Made by a program: the position numbers and the translations under genes
The notes under the pieces: generated by a model
Told to the model about the DNA's origin: nothing
What the model saw: the letters and a program-made list of their open reading frames with translations, nothing else
Database searches by the model: none
DNA from: Escallonia rubra
Lineage: Eukaryota; Streptophyta; Magnoliopsida; Escalloniales; Escalloniaceae
Reading direction: 5' to 3'
Length of the DNA stretch: 64,000 nt
NCBI GenBank assembly: GCA_033065855.1
Contig: JAVXUO010000417.1
Coordinates: 168,709 to 232,708, forward strand
Shown here: piece after piece, positions 1-10,715 of the stretch
Layout: every line of letters begins with the position of its first letter
How positions within the stretch are numbered: the stretch's first letter is position 1

Positions 1-1974
1 CGTAGGAGGTTGCGGTGTGGAGCAGTGGGTCATGGGCATTTGCATGGGCGGGCATCAGGAGGCCGGAGTGTCTGTTGGCGCAGCTCATAGATACACGGGA
101 GGCATGCGTGGTGCGGCCGTATAGAGGCATGCATACGTCATATGGAGTACCACCCTGGTTGCACAGACAGGAGATGACGACAGACCTGACCAGGAGGGGA
201 GACCTGGGGCCGGCACATCTCGTATTTCTGGTGGCCTATTTTCCAGGCTGGCTTCCGGTTATGACAGATGATGGTGGGAAGTCTGCCGAGAACTTGTACT
301 ATATGGCGAGGTATAGCCCGGATTGGCTGTCACTGGCATTTGGATATGACTTAGAGCTGCTGTGCGGGTATCGTAGCCCGTGGAATGTGAAGACCGCCTT
401 GGGGTATACGTGATATGACAGAGTTCGTGAGTGGCCGGCACCGGTGACAGAGTGGAGGCGGCCGGGGACAGAGGTAGCAGGGGCAGTGACAGTGGAGTAT
501 ACACGGTGGTGGGAGCGGCTACGAGGTAGCTGGGTGGGTTGGTTGGCACAGCCGGTGGCTACACGTCGGTGTGTTGATGTGTTTGTATGTGACCGGGCCT
601 TGAGCTTGATATCGGCTACAGCTGCGAAACAGTCGGGCATGCTGGCTGCTGTGAGCTCGGAGAGGGATATAGAGGAGGAGGCCACGAGGTCTAATGATGA
701 TGCGCCGAGGGAGGAGCGTGGAGAGGAGCCGGTGGTGTAGGCGCCGAGGGTGCCAGGGGCTGGCAAGGGTCCGCCATCGGCACTTCGAGTGGGGATGATA
801 GAGATTGCTCGTCAAGCTAGTGCAAGGACATCAGGCTCATGCCTATCAGGGTCGAAGAGGCCGCGTGAGGCATCAGAGGAGCCAGAGGCAGAGGAAGAGA
901 TGGCAGCCGAGGCTGGTGGGCCAGCAGAGAGGGATGAGACGGAGGCGGCCAGCACTTTAGAGGTCGGGGTGAGTCCATTATCGGGCGTTGAGGAGACAGT
1001 GGAGGACCTGTATGGGGAACCGGTGGACGAGTCCCTGATGTTTGATGCCAATGGCTACTGGTGGACGGGCACAGAGACAGAGGCCGCGGTAGGTGAGCAT
1101 GAGGACCCGACGGAGCTGGAGCCTGTGGTTGCAGCCCTGGCGCATGAGCGGGAGATGCCGATTCATTCTATTGCGGAGCTTCAGCAGGACGCGTCGTCGG
1201 GGTCGGTGATTAAGGCTAGTGCGACACTGTTAGCGATGCACTCGGAGACTGTTGGTGCGCAGATGGTAGGAGGAGTGCCGGAGACGCCTGTAGTGGGTGA
1301 GAGTGGGGCAGCAGTCGGAGAGGCCAGTAGGGGGTCCTCGAGTGGGCAGGCAGACGTGGCATCGTGGGAGGGTCTCCAGTTTCCTATCGAGACGGTGCGC
1401 CTACTGGAGCTGGTGAAGGTAGCGTTCCCTCAGACATTTGAGGGGGTGACGGTAGGTAACCCGGTACTGCAGAGGTGGGTGTATGTGGGATTTTTGGAGT
1501 GGTTGTTTCCATTTGCTAGTGTGCCACCGACAGGTTGGACTGCAGAGTTCATCAGTCGGTCATTGTCAGAGTTCGCGCCATTTACATCGCTGGGTCTACA
1601 GTTGGACTGGCTGGTGGACTTATTTAGGTCGAGGAACGAGGGAGGAGCTATGGGGGAGATGAGGGCCCTTGTACGTATGGAGGAGACGTTGCTGGAGAGG
1701 CGGCAAACTGGGTTGGAGGTGGAGCGATCAAAGATTGCTGGGGAGCTGACCAGGATTGATGGGCAGGTCACAGACATAGAGATGCAGCTGACTGATCTGC
1801 AGAGACAGCTGGGCGAGTTACAGAGGCGACGTGCCGATGTGGAGGTCCGAGAGGCCAAGCGACTAAGGCGATAGGCCGAGTTTGAGGCTGGATGGTCTGC
1901 GCTGCAGACTCAGCGCCAGACACTAGAGGCTTTTAGCTCGCATCCGGATGCAGCTTTATTATCTAGGCTTCTGT
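1..1974 (+). other. Antisense ORF region of the Tat-type element
   Basis: This region lies antisense to and downstream of pol in the left Tat element. It contains open stretches such as 15-413 and 750-1874. The 15-413 stretch resembles the middle of the antisense ORF in the right-hand element (about 62.3-62.7 kb), sharing a Y-x-G-M-H-x-S-Y-G pattern and the words GWLPV and TDDGGK. The 374-residue stretch is acidic in its first half and ends in about 60 residues of Leu/Arg/Glu-rich coiled coil. The plant-mobile-domain-like N-terminal part seen in the right-hand copy would fall left of base 1. It is part of a decayed element and is not called as a host gene. Function is unknown. Confidence 0.72.
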
Positions 1975-2467
1975 AGGGTGATTGAGACTTTGATGTAGTA
2001 ATAGCGCCCGACAGTGGCCAGCAAACTCCAGATATGTAGTGTATATGTTGATGTTATGAGTATGGCTGCTTGTGGTCCTGTAGTTGTTTCATGTGGTTGA
2101 TGCATTGTGTGCTTGTTTGTTGTCTGTTGTGATGGGTGAATGTCTTGCATATGGCTGCCTACGAATGTTCCCCCCTTCCCGTCGATAGCAAATGACTTGG
2201 TGACCATAAATGAAAATAAGTGTATGATAAATACAAGCGTATGTAGCAGAATGACTGTGTATTAATAGTACTTGGACCAAAATGTCATTACATAAGGAAG
2301 AACTTGTAATAAGCAACAAAAGTTACAAGTCATAAACATGTGTGCATATACAAAAAAAATGGTATGTAAGTGTTCTAAACTATGGGCGGGTAAGGCTGGG
2401 GGGAACATTTTGCAACTGGTCATGCATAATATTTCTTCAGGTAGCGGCCGTTGATAGGGGCTGTGAT
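1975..2467. other. Spacer between convergent pol and antisense ORF
   Basis: About 490 bp of AT-richer DNA separates the convergent ends of the antisense ORF and pol. It aligns by eye with 60070-60500 of the right-hand element, including a run around the words CATGACTTGTAACTTTTG. It has no gene and probably holds the convergent 3' ends of the two transcripts, which is inference. Confidence 0.6.
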
Positions 2468-4436
2468 CTATCCGTCTTCTGGATTGAGCAGGAGGTAGGA
2501 ACCGTTGCTTCTGGCTGTATGCACTTCAAATGGTCCTTCCCAGTTTGGTGTGAACTTAGGGGCTGACAGGTTGGCACACACATGCTTGGCGGCTTGGAGG
2601 ACGAGGTCGCCTTCTACAAAGGAGCGAGGCTTGACTGTCTTCCTGTAGGCTTTCACAAGCTGTTCATGATATTTCTTCATTCGACGCATGGCATTGGCTC
2701 TCCGTTCATCAAGGCCCTCAAGGGCCACCATTCTGGTTTCTTCCGTCCCGAGACCATTGCTTAAGGAGAGTCAAGCCGAGGTGACTGCAATCTCGACTGG
2801 TACCACACACTCGTCCCTGTAGACAAGGGAAAAGGGTGTGGCCTTCGTGGCTGTATGCTTGGAAGTTCTGTAAGCCCAAAGTGCCAGACTTAGCTTCTCG
2901 GACCAGGAACCGCTTGCGCCACGAACCATTCGTGACAATACATGTAATAGAGTCTTATTGAAGGCTTCAGTTTGACCATTTCCTTGTGGATAGTAGGGGG
3001 TTGATGTGGCGTGGTTGATGTCGTCCGCTTCCATGAGAGTCCGAACATCTCGGTTGATGAATGGCGTGCCATTGTCGGAGATGATACACCGGGGGATGCC
3101 AAAGCGACAGATGATGTTATCACGTAAGAAGTTGGCAATGGCGCCCCCCATTTCTCTTCGCAGAGGTATGGCTTTGATCCATTTTATGAAACGCTCCATC
3201 GCGACCATGATCCATATGTGACCCTTCGACGACCAATGTATGGGACCGATGAGGTCGAGAGCCCAAGAGTGAAATGGCCAAGGGGCCACGATCATGCGAA
3301 GGTTGGACGTTGGCGTGTGCATTCTGTCAGTGTGTCTCTGGCAGGGTTGGTAGTTTCGGACATGAGAGATAGAATCAGATTCCATAGTCGGCCAATAGTA
3401 CCCTAACCTTAGCAGTTATGCGTACAGCTTTTGAGATCCTCGATGTTCCCCACAAGCACCATTATGCACTTCATTAATCACTTCCACGGCTTGAGCACCT
3501 TGCAAGCATCGCAGGGTGCGTCCTGAAAACCCTTTGCGAAATAACTCGCCTTCCGTTACAAAATATCTGACCAATTTTTGTTTGATGGATCGTACCGAGC
3601 TACGGTCAGAGGGTAAAATACCATGAGAGAGATATTGGATGGAAGGCTGGCGCCAGTCGCCCTCGACGTTGATGACAAGAGCTTCCGCACTATCTGGCGC
3701 ATATAGGTATTCAGGACAATCATGTTGTACATGTGAAGCATCCTTGGCCATGGATGGCCAAAAGAGGCCCATGCGCTGGAGGCTACGGTATAGGGGGGCC
3801 GTCGAGGCCACAACACCTCTGATGGTTGAGCTGTAGTTTGTGCTTTGCTTCTTTCGGTGCCAAACACCTGGCCAGCGTGCCTCCGGGACATCGTCTGTAC
3901 AAGACGTATCCTAACATCAAAAATTCTGTAAGGGTAGAGGCAGAAGCAAGAGATGGCGCCTTAAGTTGGTCGACGATCGGCTGCCTCCAATCGTCTGCAG
4001 TAGTGTCCTTCGGGACTAAGTTCAATGTTGTGCATGGTTCTGTCTGCCTGATTATGGTTAGCATGCGTTGTTCGCCGTCAACTTCTATCTTTGACGCGAT
4101 CGTGGCCAAGCTATCCGCATGTCTATTGTGGCACCTATTGTGATGTTCATATTGGACATGACCAACTCTACCTTCCAAGTGTTGTACCATGGCACGATAA
4201 GGTGCCAATGCTGGCTCCTTGACTGCGAACTCTCCGTCAGCCTGTTTCATGATCAAATTTGAGTCCCTTTTACGCATAATGATTTAGCCCCCATAATGGT
4301 AGCCAGCATGAGGCCAATGACAAGGGCCTCGTACTCAGTTTCATTGTTGGATACCAGGAATGCGAGTTTGAAGGATATGGATGTGGTAACACCCCCTGGA
4401 TTGCGAAGGACTATGTTGGCACCCCCTTCTCGGAGT
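2468..4436 (-). other. pol remnant: RNase H and integrase of the Tat-type element
   Basis: On the minus strand this gives RNase H-like sequence (about 4.4-4.0 kb) followed by integrase. The integrase core lies at about 3.4-2.8 kb, with a typical W-A-L-D-L-I-G-P-I start, an I-I-S-D-N-G-T-P-F segment and a Y-Y-P-Q-G-N-G-Q-T-E-A motif. The C-terminal basic region ends near 2468. Tat elements carry a second RNase H between the first RNase H and integrase, which fits here. The region is broken. Confidence 0.88.
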
Positions 4437-7400
4437 GGAGTTCCATGGGGACTTTATAGATGACGACACGATTAAATGTCCGTGCAATGATTGCCAGCTA
4501 TTAAGTTGGAAAATGCCCGACGATGTAACTTATGATCTCTTCCGTAGAGGTTTTATGAGTAATTATACGAATTGGACTCAACACGGGGAACTAATTCTGA
4601 GGGTGCTAGTTGAGGTGCCCACTGAGGTTAGACAAGATAGTCGTAGAGATCTGGAATTTTCTCAATATCAACATATGATAATGGAAGCTGGGCCTAATGG
4701 AATAACTTTTTTAACGATGGTAATCCTAATGTGGAAGAAGAGCCAAACCCAAGTGCTGAGAAGTTTTATAAATTGTTAAAAGACTCTGAAGAGTGAATAT
4801 GGAAAGGAAGTACAAAGCACACCAAGTTATCTGCTATAACAAGGATGCTACACTTAAACACTGGGTATGGTCTAAATGATAAAGGTTTTGATGGTTTTCT
4901 GAAGCTTAATAAAGAAATGTTGCCAAATGATGAAACGTTGTCTGACACGTACTATAATGCTAAGAAAATGATGATGAAACTTGGTTTGGGGTACGAGAAG
5001 ATAGATGCATGTAATAATGATTGTGTCTTATTCTTGAAGGAGAACAATACTTTGAAGGAGTGTCCAGTTTGTGGCCAAGCAATATATAAACCAGCCAGTG
5101 GGAAGAAAATGAAGATAGCATGGAAGATATTGTGATACTTTCCACTGACACCAAGGCTTCAAAGGTTGTATTACTCTTTTAAAACAGCAAAATACATGCG
5201 ATGGCATAGCAACGTCCACAGTAAAGTTCCCAATTTATTGAGACACCCTGCTGATGGAGAGGCATGGAAGGAATTTGATCACAAACATTCATCTTTTGCT
5301 GCAGAGGTTCAAAATGTATGACTTGGCATCGCTACCAATGGATTTAATCCTTTTGGGCCCTCTAGCGCACTTTACTCTACATGGTCCGTGATCGTTGTTC
5401 CGTATAACCTTCCTCCATATATGTGTATGAAGAAGCAGTTCATATTTTTATCATTACTCATTCGTGGACCTACGAGCCCAGGTAAAAATATAGACGTGTA
5501 CTTGCGGCCGTTGATCGATGAGTTAAGAATGTTGTGGGAAGTTAGAGCCCCCGCATTTGATGCATCTCTTAAACAGAACTTCAGCTTAAGGCCAGCAGTC
5601 ATGTGAACTATCAATGAATTTCCTGCATACGGTATGTTGTGTGGGTGGATTACACATGGTAGGTTTGAATGTCCTTATTGTATAAAAGTAAGTAAAGGTT
5701 TCACCTTAAAGCACGAGGGAAAGGCTTATTTTTGGGGGTATCATAGACAATTCTTACTGCCTAATCATTCATCTCGAAGATAAAAATATAAGTTTGATAA
5801 AACTGTGGAGCGTCATGTTGAAACACGTGACAGATTGTTTGGGGATGAAATGTATAGGTGCATAAAGGACCTTGACATGGATGTGGTACCTTTTAAAAAA
5901 TGTGCTGCTAGTCTCAAACTTCCTGGGTTTGGAAAAACACATAACTGGAAGAAAATGTGTATATTTTGGGAGCTCCCTTATTGGCCGACCCTCCTTCTCC
6001 GTAACAATCTTGATGTTATACACATGGAGACAAATATTTTCAAAAATGTGTTTAATACAGTCATGAATGTTAAGGGCAAATCAAAACATCACCTAAAAGC
6101 ACGAAAAGATATGTAGATGATGGGTATACGACGTGAACTGCATCCACAAATAGTTAATGGTAAGATGGTATTGCCCAAAACAATATATACCTTGGATAAA
6201 AAGCAGATACAATAGGTGTGTGAATGGGTTAAACAATTGAAGCTGCCAGATGGATATGCATCTAATATATCACGTTGTTGCAACCTTACTGATTGTAAAT
6301 TTTATGGTTTAAAGAGTCACGATTGCATGTATTCATAGAAAGATTTATACCAATTATCTTTCGTGACCTCCTGCCTAAGCCAGTAAATGAAGCATTGACC
6401 GAAGTTAGCAATTTCTTCCATGATTTATGCTCAAAGGTGCTCCGAGAGAGTGATGTTAACATTCTTGAGAAAAACATTGTTGCGATAATGTGCAAGCTAG
6501 AAAAAATCATTCTCCCGTCATTCTTTGATTCGATGGAGCATTTGACCATTCACTTAACATATGAGGCTAGAGTAGGCGGACCTGTGCAGTATTTGTGGAT
6601 GTATCTATTTGAGAGGTGATGTCACTCGTTCATCTTTAAACTGTATTTCACACTTGCAGACATGCGTTGTTTACTGAAAAATGACTTCTTTCTTATTTAG
6701 GTATATGTTGACCTTAAGAAAATGTGCGTAACAAAGCGTGCGTTGAAGCTTCAATTGCAAAGGCTTATATTCTTGAGGAGCTTACCAACTTTTGCTCCCT
6801 TTACTTTGAGCATGATGATGATACAAAGATGACTCAGCTTAGTCGTAATGACAATAGTGTTAACATAGAATTAGAAGGGCATCTTTCCATATTCATGCAT
6901 CTTGGTCGTGCACTTGAGCAAGGAGCGGTCGATATATATCCGACAAAGAGTATATTATCGCCACATTGTATGCTCTCATGAATTAAAATAAAGTTGCACC
7001 ATTTATAGTGTAAGTAGTTGTGTATATATCTTACATCTCATAGTTTAAGAACATAATATAACAACGATGCTATATAACATACAATGAATACAATAAGGAA
7101 GTGGTATTCGCAAATCCTAGGATATCAGATGAACAACTTGAAACAATGCGAAACATCGAGTTCTCTGAGTGGTTCCAAAAGAGCATAAGTTCTAAAACCA
7201 CATCCCATTTCTAATATAGTGAGATGATATATGTGATCTAATAACTTAATATTTTGTGCAAATTGTTTATTGTTATAGACCGCCCAAGATGGAGTTGATG
7301 CTCGTTTCAAATTTCTTACTACTGGCCCTAGTAGATTAGTTTCGTGTTATAACGGGTACATTGTCAACGGGTTTATGTTTAACACGTTGGAAGTTGACCT

Positions 7401-8003
7401 TACGAAACAAACCCAAAATAGTGGAATTTTAGTGAAAGGTGACTGATATAATGATAGTGAGCGTGTTTTTTATGGGTAGTTGGAGGAGGTTGTTGAATTA
7501 GATTATTATGGTGGCGATAATCGAATGGTAATGTTTAAGTGCAGATGGTTTGACATTACATCTGGTATCCGAGTTAGTCGACATGGGATTGTAGACGTTA
7601 ATATGACGTCAAGGCTCGAATCATACAAACCATTTGTATTTGTAGCTCAAGCAATGCAAGTCTTTTATGCAAAGGGTGACCCAAATTGGCATAATGTTAT
7701 CAAGACCAAAAGAGGCTTTGTTGATGATGACGTGTTCGTTGAGATGTACCAAGAGGATGATGCTCCCATAGTGATGCCGCTTCATGAGGATAACGATCTT
7801 GTTGATGAGCCTCTTTGTGATTTAGGCCATGCTGGGGAAGAGGTCGATGCTAAAGCCCTCGTGATATTGGGGACTTGGAAAAATGCGTGGATGATGATGA
7901 TGATTCTGAAGAAGAAGAAGATGATGATGAAGATGAAGGGGATGAAGATGACGAGGAGGAGGAGGAGGAAGACATTGAGTTGTCTATTAGTGATAATGAT
8001 TGA
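4437..8003 (+). pseudogene. TNP2-like CACTA transposase, broken
   Basis: Domains in order: transposase-associated domain (about 4440-4620, with CPCNDC and an R-R-G-F-M-x-N-Y-x-x-W-x-x-H-G-E stretch); TNP2 transposase core (about 4840-6110) with LGLGYEKIDAC, a CPVCG finger and P-Y-N-L-P-P-x-M-C-M; a DUF4218-like region (about 6330-6620); and a DUF4216-like region (about 7490-7760) with a Y-Y-G-G-D-N-R-M start. An acidic Asp/Glu tail follows, encoded by GAT/GAA-rich DNA (about 7890-8000). The frame is interrupted repeatedly: a TGA at 5604-5606 stands where relatives have Trp before a N-D-F-P-A-Y-G motif, and a frameshift precedes the acidic tail. Some gaps may be introns. The N terminus is missing at the gypsy junction. 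The family cuts and pastes CACTA ends. Confidence 0.9.
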
Positions 8004-8251
8004 CTGTGTAAAGCAAAACATTCTTATCAATCTATTTTTGCACTTATGGTGTTTATTATTTAAATTGAGTTGTCTATTAGTGACGATGGTTGACTATATA
8101 AAGCTAAAACATTGTTATCAAAACAGTTTGCACTTAAGTCTTTTATTATTCAAGTGAACTATATTTGGAACTGTAAACATATCAATTGCTTTTAGTTATG
8201 ATATTTGTTATTGAAGTTTTCTTATGTTACTCCTGAGTGCTTTTCGTAGAT

Positions 8252-9743
8252 ATGTCGAGGTTTAGTGCGCCCCGAGGTCGGGGAGGCGGCCGCCGCAGAC
8301 ATGCTCCGGCCCAATCAGCCCCCCTCCCCAGGATTGATGACGATGTTATTGATGAGCAGCCGATGTCATTAGTAGCTTCAATACATGGTGAGACAATAAT
8401 ATTTTTTTGTTATAACATATTTGTTACAAAATATATAACATCTTGTTTTTCATCATTTGTAGCTTCTACTGTATCTGTACATAGAGGTATCACATGTGGG
8501 ATGCCTCTTCCAGCCACCCCGGAGCAAAAAATTACTACTCATGTTCTCAATATTTAGTATGTTTCCTATTTTCGAAACTCAATTCTTACCATCTTTTTAG
8601 CTAACCTATCTAACTTAATACTTTGTTTTTTGGGATTGACGTATCTCTTGTGATGCAACTTAATTAGCTTTGTTGAAGATTGCATTAGGACCAAAATCGG
8701 TCCTATTATCAAAGCCCACCTCCCACGACCTTATCTGACGTGGAAGGCGTAGACCGAATCAGACAAGGAACTTGTCCGGAGGAAGTTCTTGGTAAGAATC
8801 ATCTATTGAATACTTTTCATTGCTTTATTTGGTTTTAGAAGTACATTATTGCTGAAATTTTCTTGCTAATTGTTTGAAATTATGTTGAATTATGTTTTGG
8901 ACTACTTCAAATTCGAGTCCGACAGAGACGAAGAACTTGGGAGACAGGCTTGGGAGTAGCATTGTTCATAAAATTACAAGAAGTGGATGCTCAATGCAAG
9001 GAGGCATGCCCTAGCTCGGTGTAATGGGACTGATATTTTTATGGCCAGGAACTTCAATCCCGAGTACTTCTAAAAAGCCATCTAGGGGCAACTAGTGGAT
9101 CATTGGTCTATAACTGAATGGGCCAAGCTCAATGAGTGAGGCAAGGATATGGCGAGTAGTGAGAAGAAGATGAAGCATAGTGCTGGATCACGTCCATATG
9201 CTATGCACAATTTGAAGCTAAGATAAGAAGTCCCTGACAAAAGGGATCCTACTATGCTCCAAGGCTTTGAGGTCACACATACAAGAAAAGATGGGATTTG
9301 GATTTCAGATCAGGCAGAGCAGTTTACGGTGAGCAATCAACTATTCTTCACTTTTGCATTCTTATTGTATCCTTATTGGTTACTATAACATTTATTACTT
9401 TCTTATACAAAATGCATGTAAGGAAAATTTTGAGGTCAATTCCTAGGTAGATGGTAGCCTAGCAGTGGACGAGATCTCTTCGTGGTTAGAAGCTACAGGG
9501 GATCCTAAGAAGGACCGTATCCTCGGCCGCTCTCTTCAGTCTGCACGTTCATTGCTAGGCAGACAAAAGTCATCAAGTGCGACCAATTGTAGTGGTTCTC
9601 AGTTTGAAGAGACGGAGAAAGAGCGCTTAGACAGACTTGTTGAAGAGAAATTTTCTATAATGATCCAACACGATTTTATTATTCCAACATGGTTTTATTA
9701 TGCCCGGAGCCAGACACCAGATAATACCAATTTTCTTAAGTAG
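8252..9743 (+). pseudogene. Second CACTA gene (Ptta/En-Spm type), broken
   Basis: It starts at an ATG (8252) with a Gly/Arg-rich N terminus (SAPRGRGGGRRRHAP). The later part (about 8690-9743) resembles the plant transposase Ptta/En/Spm family: a segment with R-R-H-A-L-A-R-C-N-G-T, then an S-S-W-L-E-A-T-G-D-P-K-K-D-R stretch, and a C-terminal Glu/Arg-rich region. Introns are likely, since AT-rich stretches with GT/AG-like edges separate the coding-like pieces. In-frame stops also occur in conserved parts, for example TAG in the codon after GCTTGG near 8950. It follows the transposase by about 250 bp in the same direction, as is usual for the two genes of a CACTA element. The product would be a subterminal-repeat-binding accessory protein by analogy with TNPA. 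Confidence 0.72.
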
Positions 9744-10304
9744 TTATATATTGTGCATGGTCATTTAGTTAGTGATCTTGATTTGATTATATCAGCGTGG
9801 ATAAGGTATTACTACAATTGTGTTGAATTATTTGTATGGCTTCATGCAGAGCGGTATTGTGCCTAATGCCGGTGATTCTCAAGGCAGAGAAGACAATATT
9901 GGATCTAACGTGCCTTCAACAAAGGATGAACAAAATGATGATGACGAGGTTGATGGGTCTGCTGACTAGTATGTTCTTGGGGTCCTATGATAATTATGTA
10001 GCTCGTGAACATATACTTGACTCATTTTTTCAATTTTGGTTCAAGACTGTGTATGTAATGAAGACTTGATGTTTTTCTTTGTCACTTTGATGTGATTGTA
10101 ATGGCTTATGTTTATGGTTTGATGATGTAAAGCTTTGTTGATGTGCTTGTTTTGAATGAGTTTTAGAATGAATGCGGGACTTGTTTTTGGATGTGTACAA
10201 CATGTTAAATGTGCGAGGGGTTTTTGGATAGCAGGTTGAATGTGTGAATTGGTTTTGTACCAGAGGTTAAAATAGAGCTTAATATTTTAAAGCAATAACC
10301 TAGA
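9744..10304. other. CACTA interior without a recognisable gene
   Basis: AT-rich sequence between the second CACTA gene and the subterminal repeats. A short open stretch at 9836-10069 could be a degraded 3' exon or 3' UTR. Nothing else can be supported. Confidence 0.5.
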
Positions 10305-10700
10305 TTTAGCGACCGCATTCCGCGGTCGCTAAATTGGATAAGGCAGTCGGTATACAAAAAAAATTAAAGTAAAAAAAGTATTTAGCAACCGCAGGAGCAG
10401 TCGCTAAATTGGATACAGCGGTTGCTAAATAAAAAAAAATTAGTAAAAAAATTTTAGGGACTGCTTTTGCGATCGTTAAATTGGACACCGATCGCTAAAT
10501 GAAAAATATTTTAAATTAAAAAAGTATTTAGCGACTGCAAGTCGCTAAAATTGGTCAACGCGATCACTGAAATGCGGTCGTTAACACTTAGCGACCTGGC
10601 CTCTCATGACTGTTGTAGCGATTTCCATTTGCGGTCGCTAAAAGTGATTAGCGACCGCCTTTGCATCTTTAGCAACTAATGACGGCGGTCGCTAAAGCTC
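10305..10700. repeat. CACTA subterminal repeat array
   Basis: About a dozen direct and inverted copies of a core close to TTAGCGACCGC or its reverse complement occur in 400 bp. A clear palindromic pair sits at 10305-10334, and others lie near 10380-10430, 10455-10500, 10530-10580 and 10620-10700. In En/Spm such arrays next to the terminal repeats are the binding sites for the accessory protein. Many copies have C-to-T or G-to-A changes, as expected from deamination of methylated CpG. Confidence 0.88.
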
Positions 10701-10715
10701 CTTTTTCTTGTAGTG
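10701..10715. repeat. Right terminal inverted repeat of CACTA element
   Basis: CTTTTTCTTGTAGTG, the standard right end of a plant CACTA transposon. Its left partner is absent from the window. Confidence 0.93.

Larger units (their letters stand above)
1..4436 (-). mobile_element. Ty3/gypsy Tat-lineage retrotransposon, 3' part (fragment)
   Basis: This is the downstream part of a Tat-type gypsy element read on the minus strand. From right to left it holds the second RNase H region and the integrase (about 4.4 to 2.5 kb), a short non-coding spacer, and then an antisense ORF read on the plus strand (1-1974). It is collinear with, and by eye roughly 85-90% identical over a sampled 200 bp to, the plus-strand element at the right end of the window (about 58035-62715). 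Its 3' LTR would lie left of base 1. Its upstream half is missing, because homology stops at about 4436 where a CACTA transposon begins. It is a broken fossil with several interruptions. No age can be given without an LTR pair. Confidence 0.88.
4437..10715 (+). mobile_element. CACTA (En/Spm) DNA transposon, left end lost
   Basis: The right terminus reads CTTTTTCTTGTAGTG (10701-10715), the reverse complement of the canonical CACTACAAGAAAAAG end. Next to it is an array of subterminal repeats with the core AGCGACCGC. Inside are a TNP2-type transposase gene in the plus direction and a second gene with a Ptta/En/Spm-like C-terminal part. No CACTACAAG terminus exists at the left. The sequence passes directly from gypsy homology (to about 4436) into the transposase-associated domain, so the left terminus, its subterminal repeats and the first residues of the transposase are gone. 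The 3-bp target duplication cannot be tested. The element cannot be mobile on its own. Confidence 0.93.

Noticed and set aside
750-1874. Open 374-codon frame as a host gene
   Set aside because: It lies antisense to a gypsy pol in the same position as the antisense ORFs of two other Tat elements here and ends in the same kind of coiled coil, so it belongs to the element.
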